A stretch of 64,000 bases of DNA. Source: Acetobacteraceae bacterium H6797 (GTDB lineage: Bacteria; Pseudomonadota; Alphaproteobacteria; Acetobacterales; Acetobacteraceae). The DNA is taken from assembly GCA_015223225.1 (NCBI GenBank), contig JADFCQ010000004.1, forward strand, positions 62,001 to 126,000. The letters are read 5' to 3'. How positions within the stretch are numbered: the first letter of the stretch is position 1; the number at the start of each line of letters is the position of its first letter. Below the pieces are notes generated by a model. The model was not told the origin of the DNA. It worked only from the letters and a program-made list of their open reading frames with translations, and ran no database searches. Below, piece after piece: positions 26,728 through 34,370 of this stretch. Made by a program: the position numbers and the translations under genes.

Positions 26728-27447
26728 CTAGCTGAGGCGGATGTTCGAGAGATCGATGGAGACGACGAGCGGGTCGGTGCTGAAGCTGCCGTCGGGCTGG
26801 CGAGCATAGATCCGGCGCTTCGTCGGTAATTTGATCCCGGACACTTCGGTATACTCCTCGATGAGGTGCGCGCCGGGCGTGTTGCCGGAAATCTCGACAT
26901 CATAATCGTGGCGCTTCAGCAATCCCTCACCATCGAGATAGAGCGTCTGGACGGTGCTGTGGGTCGCGATTCCTGCGGGAAATCGCACAGCGAGACGGCG
27001 CCAGTCGCCGCCTTGGGTCGGCCAGGGCTCCAGTTCCTCGCTTTCGACGCCGGGCCAGGCGAGCAGGAAGGGTATGTTGAGATATGTCCACATCGCGCAG
27101 CCGGCGAAATAGGCGAGCTGGAGCTCGGTCCATGGCGTTTGCAGCGTATGGCCAGCAAAGCTCGCACGCGGTTCGACCAGTTCTTCCAGCGGGGTGCCGT
27201 CGCGGTTCTCGATCACCACGCGGCCCGGAGTGAAGCGGGAGCGTCGATCCCCGGCACCGAAGGGTGCATGCGACGCCCATTCCTCCTTGAGGCCTACTGT
27301 CACAGTGGCGCGCGCGAGTGTCTCAGGGTGACCCTTGAGCGTCCACAGAGCACCGCCCTGGACTAGATCGGCGGAGAGTTGGTTGAACTGCTGCCAGCGA
27401 TCGAGACCGCCATGAGCCTGGATTACGAGATCCTTGAGTTGCGTCAT
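26728..27447 (-). CDS. Conserved 239-aa protein of unknown function (copy B)
   Basis: A 239-aa soluble protein with no signal peptide, paralogous over its full length to the protein at 21717-22436 and of identical length. Shared blocks include AHGGL, LKGHPETL, RASFAGHTLQTPW, QLAYFAG, MWTYL, WRRL, ATHS, RHDYDVEI and a C-terminal Ile/Val-x-Leu-Ser ending. The high conservation of Trp and Tyr in the central block suggests a ligand pocket. It lies just upstream of the second regulator box and is transcribed towards it. Its own upstream region lacks the box. Confidence 0.78.
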   Translation of the reverse strand: MTQLKDLVIQAHGGLDRWQQFNQLSADLVQGGALWTLKGHPETLARATVTVGLKEEWASHAPFGAGDRRSRFTPGRVVIENRDGTPLEELVEPRASFAGHTLQTPWTELQLAYFAGCAMWTYLNIPFLLAWPGVESEELEPWPTQGGDWRRLAVRFPAGIATHSTVQTLYLDGEGLLKRHDYDVEISGNTPGAHLIEEYTEVSGIKLPTKRRIYARQPDGSFSTDPLVVSIDLSNIRLS

Positions 27448-27465
27448 CGATGCGCTCCAGCGAAA

Positions 27466-27780
27466 TCAAGCACGCGCGAGATTGCGGGTCTTGATTCGCG
27501 AGAAGCTAGAAGCGCTGGCGGGCCAGACGAACGTCTTTGATGCCTTGTTTCCGGTCATGGCATCCGTGCTGGTCGGGAAGCGGGTTGGATCGTCTCGCTT
27601 CCACACCGCGATGCCGAGCTTCTTGATCTTGTCAGCGAGGATGTCTTCAATGTCAGCTCCGGGAAATGCATCGCCCCCTTCGGTACGATCTCCAGCATCT
27701 CGTTGTTGCCCTGCGTGCCGGCGAGCTTAATGAAAGTACCCGCCGGCAAACTATGTTTTGGAGCCGGTTGCGAATCTCGC
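27466..27780 (-). pseudogene. Frameshifted C-terminal remnant of an unrecognised gene
   Basis: Two overlapping frames on the minus strand each read like ordinary protein, and they join only across a one-base shift near 27650. The first part (about 27745 to 27650) reads LPAGTFIKLAG and NEMLEIVPKGAMHF. The second (about 27656 to 27466) reads ADIEDILADKIKKLGIAVWK, then DDPTRFPTSTDAM, and ends ARA-stop. Restoring one G in the CCGGA run would fuse them. No start or upstream domain remains, and I do not recognise the family. Nothing else is seen in 27448-27930, about 480 bases without an intact gene. Confidence 0.5.
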
Positions 27781-27930
27781 GTCGACGGTGGAAGTCTGCC
27801 ACAGACCCTGTCGGTACTTTTTCCGCTCGTGGCGAAGTGGCGGCCAGCCGTCGCAAAGCGGTCCTCAGAGGCAACCATCCTCGATAGATGCCGAAGAAAT
27901 ATATTCGAATATATGGCGACAGGTCGCCTG

Positions 27931-28635
27931 CTATTCCTTGGCGGCGATGAACTGAGGTGCGTAGTGGCGGACATTGTCCACCGTCCATTGCAGTTGCCGT
28001 CGCAGCAGCTCGGCCGCCTCTTCGCCACGCCGTGCCAGCGCCGCGTCCTTGATGGCGGCATGTTCGGTAAGACGCCCCGGTCCCTGCGGCCGGTGGCGTT
28101 GTGACAGAAGCCGGTAGCGCTCCATATGGTCATAGAGCAGGCCACGCATATGCAGCAGCCAGCGTGATCGACAGGCGGCCACCAATGCGTGGTGGAAATC
28201 CCGGTGCAGAGTCACCCATTCGTTGAACCGCTCAATCCGCTCCGCTCGCGGCAGAGATTCGATCTGGGACAGGCGATGGAAAGCTACTACCACCCCCTCC
28301 TCCCAGGCCGCGTCGCCCTGCTCGACCGAGGAGACGATCGCCCGCTGCTCGAATTCGATGAGCAGGGTCGAGACGTCCTGCAGATCTTCTTCCGAGACCG
28401 GCGCGACACGGAAGCCGCGGTTGGCATCGACCTCCACCATCCCCACCGAGGCCAGATGCGACAGCGCCTCGCGCAAGGTGCCGATGCCGGCATCATAGGC
28501 GCTTTGCAACTCAGAGAAGCGCAGCCGCGATCCCGGCGCGTAATGGCCATCGAGGATATCAGCCTGCAGCCGAGCGAGCACGGTCTGGCTGATCAGAACG
28601 GGGGTGGCGGTCCTCGATGCGGCCCTGGCGGCCAT
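27931..28635 (-). CDS. GntR family transcriptional regulator (FCD domain)
   Basis: A 234-aa regulator from the ATG at 28635, which has CAGGAG 9 bases upstream; a GTG at 28674 would add 13 residues. The N-terminal winged helix is PVLISQTVLARLQADILDGHYAPGSRLR, then GIGTLREALSHLASVGMVEVDANRGFRV. The C-terminal FCD ligand domain has the metal-binding His/Asp pattern around HRDFHHALVAACRS and a later EH. FadR-type regulators of this kind control carboxylate or aromatic catabolism. Next to it lie the intact NTF2-like gene and a run of broken catabolic genes it may once have controlled. Confidence 0.88.
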   Translation of the reverse strand: MAARAASRTATPVLISQTVLARLQADILDGHYAPGSRLRFSELQSAYDAGIGTLREALSHLASVGMVEVDANRGFRVAPVSEEDLQDVSTLLIEFEQRAIVSSVEQGDAAWEEGVVVAFHRLSQIESLPRAERIERFNEWVTLHRDFHHALVAACRSRWLLHMRGLLYDHMERYRLLSQRHRPQGPGRLTEHAAIKDAALARRGEEAAELLRRQLQWTVDNVRHYAPQFIAAKE

Positions 28636-28678
28636 GGCGAGCAACTCCTGGGACGGATGGACTCTGACGCCCACCGCC

Positions 28679-29104
28679 TCAAGGCTGGCCGGGGGACGGA
28701 CTGGGCGGCGTCGGCGACTTGACCGAATGCCACGCGAAAAGCTGCGGCATCGGATGGTGCCGATAGATCGCCGTATAGGTCATTCGCGTGGCGATGACAC
28801 CCCGTGCTGCTTCCTCCGGCCCCGCACCAGTCCGCTCGATCGTCACCGCGGCCTCGCCGAAAACGAAGGTGAAGCCGCCCTCTTGCCGCGCCTCCCGCGT
28901 CAAAGCGCGATATTCGCGGTATCGCCGCGTGCCGTTTCTCAACTGACCGAGGAAGGCGCCCTTGTCCTCGACGGTGCCGTTGGAATGGACATGGCGCAGC
29001 TCCTCGGCCGTCAGCCGGTCGAGCGTGCCCAGGTCGTTCGCCTCGAGCGCGCGGAAGCGCCTATCTTCCAGCGCCAGAATGGAGGTGGCATCGGGGCTCG
29101 ACAT
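28679..29104 (-). CDS. NTF2-like (SnoaL/DUF4440) family protein
   Basis: A 141-aa single-domain protein with the cone-shaped NTF2 fold. Family-like segments are LEDRRFRALEANDLGTLDRL, HVHSNGTVEDKGAFL and MTYTAIYRHHPMPQLFAWHS. GGAG stands about 8 bases before the ATG at 29104. Members act as small isomerases, hydrolases or binding proteins; the substrate is unknown. Its start lies inside the end of the truncated VOC gene, which suggests the two were once coupled in an operon. Confidence 0.78.
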   Translation of the reverse strand: MSSPDATSILALEDRRFRALEANDLGTLDRLTAEELRHVHSNGTVEDKGAFLGQLRNGTRRYREYRALTREARQEGGFTFVFGEAAVTIERTGAGPEEAARGVIATRMTYTAIYRHHPMPQLFAWHSVKSPTPPSPSPGQP

Positions 29105-29466
29105 GACGCTCGCTCCTTCCCGGCCGGCAGTTGCAGGCGGTGCATCTCCAGGAAGGCTTGGGAGCGCGGCAGACCCCAGACATCGCGCGGCAGCCCGACC
29201 CAGACCTTGGGCCGTTGCGGCCGCTCCCGGTGCCACGGGCGTGGATCCCAGAAACCCAGCGCCTCGTCGGTCATGCAGTCGAGATCATAGAACAGTTCGA
29301 TGGCATTCCCCTCGGGATCTCGGTGATAGACCGCCACATTATGGCCGGGCCCATGGCGCACCGGCCCCCATAGCACCGGCACCTTCTGCCCGCCCAGAAT
29401 GTCGCAGGCGCGGTGCATATGCGCCGCGTCGCGCAGCTCGAAGGCCATATGATCCATGCGCGCATC
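29011..29466 (-). pseudogene. VOC (vicinal oxygen chelate) dioxygenase-like gene, 5' part deleted
   Basis: The frame reads MDHMAFELRDAAHMHRA, then GPGHNVAVYHRDPEGNAIELFYD and DPRPW. This is the second betaalphabetabetabeta module of a catechol 2,3-dioxygenase-like protein, with metal-ligand His in MDHMAFE and Glu in IELFYD. Everything before about 29466 is instead the coding sequence of a Bug-type binding protein, so the first module is missing. A start at the ATG 29457 would give 148 residues, of which the last ~30 overlap the NTF2-like gene and look out of frame. I judge it a deletion remnant. Confidence 0.7.
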
Positions 29467-29807
29467 GGGTTGAAACCCATATCTTCGTAAAGGAAAGGGT
29501 TGGTCGTCAGCAGGCCGACCATGCCCAGCAGCAGCGTGTAGCCGTCGGGCGTCGCGCGGGCCACCGCTTCGCCGCCGATATTGCCGCCCGCACCGCCGCG
29601 GTTCTCTACCACCATCGGCTGGCGCAGCGGTTCGGCGATGGCATCGGCCAGGATGAGAGCGGCGACGTCAGTGGCACCGCCAGGGACGAAGGGCACGATC
29701 AGCCGGATAGGACGATTGGGCAACCAATCCGCCGCGATGGCGACCATCGGCATGGATAGCGCCGGCAAACCACCCGCTGCCATCAACAGGGAACGACGTG
29801 TTGTCAC
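29466..29807 (-). pseudogene. Bug/TctC substrate-binding protein gene, 3' two thirds deleted
   Basis: A good start (MTTRRSLLMAAGGLPAL, signal peptide, then DWLPNRPIRLIVPFVPGGATDV) runs through VVENRGGAGGNIGGEAVARATPDGYTLLL to FLYEDMGFNP, residue 114 of about 325. After that the frame passes into the VOC gene and is nonsense. The break falls in CCGATGCGCG, which both parents could contain, so a short-homology deletion is likely. The product lacks the second lobe and cannot bind ligand. Confidence 0.8.
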
Positions 29808-29886
29808 GGACTTCTCTCCTTTAGATTTTTCTTGCCGCAGCGCCTAGGACCATCCCCCTGCCGCGGTGTTTTGGGTCTAGATAGGG

Positions 29887-31005
29887 TCAGGCCTCCGCCG
29901 GCCGGCTGGCCGTAGACAGGTCCTCCAGCACGGCCGGCAGAACGCCGCCGCGGCGCAGATCGGCGACCTCCTCGGCGGTCTCCAGCCGGCAGGTGAGCCA
30001 TGCGGTGACTATCGTCCCGTCCCGCTTACGGAACCGTGCCTGTAGCCGTCCCTCCGGCCGCAGCACCGCTTGCAGATCCAACCGGTAGATGGTCTGGAAC
30101 CCTTCCAGCCCCAGCGTGGCGGCCCCTTCACCCGGCGCGAATTGCAGCGGCAGCACGCCCAGCGCGACCAGGTTACTGCGATGGATGCGCTCGAAACTCT
30201 CGGCGAATACTGCGGCGACCCCCAGGATGCGCGTGCCCTTGGCGGCCCAGTCCCGCGCCGAACCGGCGCCATAATTCCGCCCGGCCAGGATCACCATGGG
30301 GCGCCCTTCCCGCTTGAGCCGTTCGGAGGCCGCGTGAATGGTCATTACCGGACCATCTGGCGAGAGGCCGCGTCACACCGCCCTCATGACCAGGTGTGAG
30401 TCGATTGCGCAGTCGCAGATTGGCAAAGGTCCCGCGCGCCATCACATCATGATTCACACGGCGGGCGCTGTAGGATTGAAGCGCATTGGCTTCGACACCC
30501 TGGGCGAGGAGCCACTCACCAGCCTTGGAGGCGGCCGGGATGCGTGAGATCGGCGAGATATGGTCAGTCGTAATGTCGTCACCCAGGAATGCCAGGATGC
30601 GCGCGCCTTCTACCGATCCGGCCAGCAGAGGCTCGCCGATCTCGCCGCGGGCAAAAGGCGGCGGCCGGATGAACTGGCTCCCTGGTTCCCAGGCGAAGCG
30701 GGCGCCCGTCGGAGCCCAGATGGCGCGCCAAGCCTCCGGCACATCGAAGGCCGTGTCGGCTCGGGCGGAATAGAGCGCCGGCGTCAGCACCGCGCCCGCG
30801 GCAGCTACAGCGGCCTCGTCCGGCCAGAGCTCGGCTAGCATCACCGGCCGGCCCTCCGCATCGGTTCCGACCGGCTCCCGCGTGAGGTCTCGCAGCATGG
30901 TGCCGGCCAGCGCATAGGCAACGACCAGCGGCGGCGAGGCCAGATAGGCGGCGCGGCACAGCGGGTGGATCCGCCCCTCGAAATTGCGATTGCCCGCACA
31001 TTGCC
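29887..31005 (-). pseudogene. Aconitase (AcnA type) gene, 5'-truncated and frameshifted
   Basis: The upstream part reads CAGNRNFEGRIHP, then LASPPLVVAYALAGTM and TREPVGTD, which match the middle of AcnA. The downstream swivel domain reads FLGDDITTDHISP and, after a one-base shift near 30360-30366, MTIHAASERLKREGRPM and GRNYGAGSARDWAAKGT. The N-terminal ~500 residues, including the 4Fe-4S cysteine region, are absent beyond about 31005, where a stop follows. The remaining ~370 codons cannot make an active enzyme. Confidence 0.85.
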
Positions 31006-31074
31006 GATGCCGAAATTATCGCGGCATGGCGGGGCGTATCAGTCTCGACCGATTTCGCGATCTAGGTCCGCGAC

Positions 31075-31117
31075 GGGGGGATTTCGTGGCCCTCACTCGC
31101 CGCAGCGAAATCCCCCC
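31075..31117. repeat. Perfect 12-base inverted repeat beside the aconitase remnant
   Basis: GGGGGGATTTCG (31075-31086) and CGAAATCCCCCC (31106-31117) are separated by 19 bases. It sits in the 120 bases between the broken end of the aconitase remnant and the stop of the next NTF2-like gene. There is no T-run, so it is a poor intrinsic terminator. It might be a folded-DNA repeat or a trace of an element. Confidence 0.55.
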
Positions 31118-31124
31118 TACAGCC

Positions 31125-31535
31125 TCATGAAGCCCCACTAGCCCGTCGAAATTCGTCGGAGCTCTCGTCCAAAAAGACATAAAGAGCCGTGATCTTGCCG
31201 TCCCGGACGGTGATGACGTCCCAGCCGGTATATTCAGGGCTTTCGCCCCGCGGGCCCGAGCCCCATGCCAGCCGCCCCGCGTCATGCAGCACCTGCGACC
31301 TGCCCTGCGGCGTGTAGACGTAATGCGGGTGCGTCGCCCTCAGCTCGCCGGCGAATTTGCTGATCGCATCGCGTCCGACGATGGCGCCCGGCGGGGCATA
31401 GAGAATCCCATCCTCCGCCCAGAGTTCCCCGACCGCAGCATGGCGCCGCTGGTCGTCACCTTCGCCGAAGACCTCCTGAAGGTTCCGGTCGAGCAACTCA
31501 CGGATGCGCTCCGCGGATTCCTTGGACTGTATCAT
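31125..31535 (-). CDS. NTF2-like (SnoaL-type) family protein
   Basis: A 136-aa single-domain protein. AAGGA stands 10 bases before the ATG. Segments such as HAAVGELWAEDGILYAPPGAIVGRDAISKFA, LAWGSGP and GWDVITVRDGKITALYVFLD are characteristic of SnoaL-like NTF2 proteins, often small hydrolases or isomerases of unknown substrate. It is unrelated in detail to the other NTF2-like gene at 28679. It is followed downstream by the inverted repeat at 31075-31117 and lies 73 bases after the broken SDR gene. Confidence 0.8.
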   Translation of the reverse strand: MIQSKESAERIRELLDRNLQEVFGEGDDQRRHAAVGELWAEDGILYAPPGAIVGRDAISKFAGELRATHPHYVYTPQGRSQVLHDAGRLAWGSGPRGESPEYTGWDVITVRDGKITALYVFLDESSDEFRRASGAS

Positions 31536-31608
31536 GGCCTGCTTCCTTAATGGGCGCGGAAACCCCAGCGGCGGTGCGCCGCCAAGGCTCCAGCCGCCAG
31601 TTGAAACC

Positions 31609-32359
31609 TCAGATCTGGGTCAACCCGCCATCGGCGAACAGTTCGGCGCCGTTGATGAAGCTCGCATCGTCGGACGCCAGGAACAGCACGGCCTCGGCGA
31701 TCTCTTCCGGCTTACCCACTCGACCGGCCGGGATCTGGGTCGCGAGAAAGTCCTTGATGCCCTGCGCCTGCTCTCCGCCGCCGAATACGTCGTTCAGTCC
31801 GGTCGTCTCGATCGGCCCTGGGCTCACGGCGTTCACCCGGATATGGCGATCCTTGAGGTCAAGGATCCAGCTCCGCGCCAGATTGCGCACCGCGGCCTTG
31901 CTCGCCCCGTAGACACTGAACGCGGCCGTTCCCGACACGCCAGCGGTGGAACCAGTCATAACGATCGAAGCCCCGTCCTTCAGCAGCGGGAGTGCTTCTG
32001 CACGGTGAAGATCGTGCCCTTCACGTTGGTGTCGAACGTCCGCTGATAGGCTCCTCGGTAATGGCGCCGAGCGGCAGCATGTCGCCGCCGCCCGCATTGG
32101 CGAAGAGCACGTCGATTTGCGCATGCTTCTGCTGAACGGTGTCATAGAGCCGGTCGATATCGGCGAGCTTCGACATGTCGCCGCGCACCGCCGTGACACG
32201 GCCGCCGATCTGCTTGATGGCCGCATCCAGCGCCTCCTGCCGACGGCCTGTGATGAACACGAAAGCGCCTTCGGCCGAGAAGGCTTTTGCCGTAGCAAGG
32301 CCGATGCCGCTCGACCCGCCCGTAACCACCACGACCTTATTGTTGAACCTGTTCGTCAT
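31609..32359 (-). pseudogene. SDR family oxidoreductase with two frameshifts
   Basis: Three reading frames together spell one SDR of about 250 residues. The first (32359 to ~32050) has VVVTGGSSGIG and VLFANAGGGD. A second short frame gives QRTFDTNVKGTIFTVQK. The third (~31993 to 31609) has SIVMTGSTAGV, the YGASK catalytic motif, AVSPGPIETTG and NGAELFADGGLTQI. A single missing base near 32050 and another near 31994 explain both breaks. The catalytic residues are kept, so the damage is recent, or these are sequencing errors. It is divergent from a LysR regulator. Confidence 0.8.
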
Positions 32360-32475
32360 CGTCTTTCTCCTTTGAAGCGTCGGCGGAGCCCGCCGGTGCC
32401 TCGATAGATGCAGGGAGAACGATGAAGCTTGTAGCGAGCGAATTTCGCACCTAGCGTTCTACTGGAGGAACGCTG

Positions 32476-33381
32476 ATGCGGATCGATCTGAACGACTACG
32501 CCTATTTCGCGGAGGTCGTGGCGCGGGGCGGCTTCGCGGCCGCCGGCCGGGCCCTGCGCGAGCCGAAATCGAAGCTCAGCAGAAGGATCGCTGCCCTTGA
32601 GGAGCGACTGGGCCTGCGGCTGATAGAAAGGTCGAGCCGGCGGTTCCGCGTGACCGACACGGGCCTAGCTTTCTATGAGCGATGCCGCGCCATGATGACA
32701 GAAGCGGAACAGGCGGAAGCGCTCGTCGCCCGGGCGCAGGCCGAGCCCCATGGCCGCATCCGCTTCAGTTGCCCCACGGGCATGGTGGCCCCCATCAGCG
32801 GCCTGATCTCTTCTTTCCTGACCCGCTTTCCCAAAGTGCGGCTTCAGCTCGTGGCGACCGACAGGGCCGTGGACCTGATCGAGGAGCGCATAGACCTGGC
32901 ATTGCGGGTGCGCAGCAGCCTGAATTCAGATGCAGCGCTGACCATGCGTTCGCTCGGTCTATCGACCCGCATCCTCGTCGCCAGCCCCCACCTTGCCGGC
33001 CAAGTAGGTGACGTCGCTCAACTCGCGGCCTTGCCGGCGCTCGCGACCAGCGACGTTGCCGACGATGTCGAATGGCATCTGGAGACGGAAGATGGGCGCA
33101 AGGAGATCATCCGCATCCAGCCGCGCCTGGGCTGCGAGGATATGGCGACCGTGCGCGACGCGGCCATCAATGGCCTCGGCATCGCGATCTTGCCCGATCA
33201 TGTCTGCCGTGAGGCGCTGGAAGCAGGGCAACTCGTGCGCGTGCTTCCAGCCTGGCGCGGGGTGCGAGGGATTGTACTTCTCGTCTTCACGACGAGGCGC
33301 GGCCTCCCGCCCGCCGTCCGCGCGCTGATCGATCATCTCGCTGCGGGCTTTTCGCGCGATGATCTCGGCGGACGGCGGTAA
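32476..33381 (+). CDS. LysR family transcriptional regulator
   Basis: A 301-aa regulator with GGAGG 7 bases before the ATG. The winged HTH is at residues 1-62 (DYAYFAEVVARGGFAAAGRAL, then SKLSRRIAALEERLGLRLIERSSRRFRVTDTG). The remainder is the two-lobed effector domain (GRIRFSCPTGMVAP, then DLALRV). It belongs to the subgroup usually paired with divergent SDR or quinone oxidoreductase genes. The divergent partner here is the frameshifted SDR. A small palindrome GCGAA-T-TTCGC at 32438-32448 lies in the shared promoter region. Confidence 0.92.
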   Translation: MRIDLNDYAYFAEVVARGGFAAAGRALREPKSKLSRRIAALEERLGLRLIERSSRRFRVTDTGLAFYERCRAMMTEAEQAEALVARAQAEPHGRIRFSCPTGMVAPISGLISSFLTRFPKVRLQLVATDRAVDLIEERIDLALRVRSSLNSDAALTMRSLGLSTRILVASPHLAGQVGDVAQLAALPALATSDVADDVEWHLETEDGRKEIIRIQPRLGCEDMATVRDAAINGLGIAILPDHVCREALEAGQLVRVLPAWRGVRGIVLLVFTTRRGLPPAVRALIDHLAAGFSRDDLGGRR

Positions 33382-33390
33382 AGCCTCTGA

Positions 33391-34266
33391 TCAAGGCGCG
33401 GCGCCGGCCACGATCTCGGCGGCGAAAGCCCGATAGGAATGCAGCGGGCGGCCCAGAATTGCGGTCAGGCGCTCGACGTCGCCATCGGCCGGGATCATGC
33501 CGTCGCTGACATAGCGCTCGGCCATGAGGCGCATCTCATAGGCCGTCCATTTCGGCATGAAGCTGGCCATATTCTGTTCGAAGCCGCTCGTATCGTCGCC
33601 GCCATAGATGATCTTGCGGCCAAGGATTTCCGACCAGATTTCGGCAATCCGCGGCCCCGTCAGCGTATCGGGCCCGACCAGGTTGATGGTTTCGACCGGA
33701 AGCTTGCCGGGTGCCTGATCACGCCGGATCAGTTCGATTGCCGCAACCTCGGCAATATCGCGGGCATCGACCATCGCCACGCCCTTACTGCCGATCGGCA
33801 TCGGATAGACGCCATGGTTGAGGATCACGTCCTTGATCATCAACTCATTGTCGATGAAATAGCTCGGCCGGAGAATGGTGGCGCTGAAGCCCATCTGCTG
33901 GAGCATGCGCTCCGCGCCCGACTTCACCGCGAAATGCGGCACGTTCACAGCCCCTTCCGCATCGAAGACGGACTGATAGACGACCCGCTCCACGCCCGCC
34001 TCCCGGGCAATATTGAGCGTGATGATCGCCTGGGTGAATTCATCGCCGGTCACAGCATTGAGCAGAAAAAGGGTGCGCACGCCGCTGAAAGCGCGACGCA
34101 GGGCATCGATATCCAGCAGATCTCCTTGAGCGACTTCGACATCGGCGGGAAACTCTGCCTTCGAGGGATCTCGGGTGAGCACGCGGAGCTTAGCGCCGCG
34201 CTGGACAAGGTGCTCGACGACATGGCGGCCGACACGGCCAGTGGCGCCTGTAACGAGGATGGTCAT
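33391..34266 (-). CDS. NmrA-like / atypical SDR NAD(P)-binding protein
   Basis: A 291-aa atypical short-chain dehydrogenase. The N-terminal TILVTGATGRVGRHVVEHL is the NAD(P)-binding motif of the NmrA/SDR_a5 group. Later VVYQSVFDAEG and ILRPSYFIDNELM are family-like. There is no canonical YxxxK, as usual for NmrA-like proteins, which act as quinone reductases (QorB-like) or redox sensors. It is divergent from a LysR regulator with a symmetric operator-like sequence between them, so it is probably controlled by that regulator. Confidence 0.88.
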   Translation of the reverse strand: MTILVTGATGRVGRHVVEHLVQRGAKLRVLTRDPSKAEFPADVEVAQGDLLDIDALRRAFSGVRTLFLLNAVTGDEFTQAIITLNIAREAGVERVVYQSVFDAEGAVNVPHFAVKSGAERMLQQMGFSATILRPSYFIDNELMIKDVILNHGVYPMPIGSKGVAMVDARDIAEVAAIELIRRDQAPGKLPVETINLVGPDTLTGPRIAEIWSEILGRKIIYGGDDTSGFEQNMASFMPKWTAYEMRLMAERYVSDGMIPADGDVERLTAILGRPLHSYRAFAAEIVAGAAP

Positions 34267-34281
34267 GGTGAAAACTCCGCA

Positions 34282-34304
34282 TTGGGGTTTGGTGATGTCC
34301 CCAA
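34282..34304. promoter_or_regulatory. Candidate LysR operator in divergent promoter region
   Basis: TTGGGG-N11-CCCCAA, a perfect 6-base dyad, is located 16 bases from the NmrA-like start and 67 bases from the LysR start. Interrupted dyads in a divergent promoter are the usual LysR binding arrangement. Confidence 0.45.
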
Positions 34305-34370
34305 ATTAGTGATCCACTCCTGACCCGATAGACGGCATATTTGGACAGTCCGTCTCATCAATGGAACACC

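Noticed and set aside
27434..27730. A 98-codon plus-strand frame
   Set aside because: It lies opposite the minus-strand frameshifted remnant, whose sequence looks more like natural protein.
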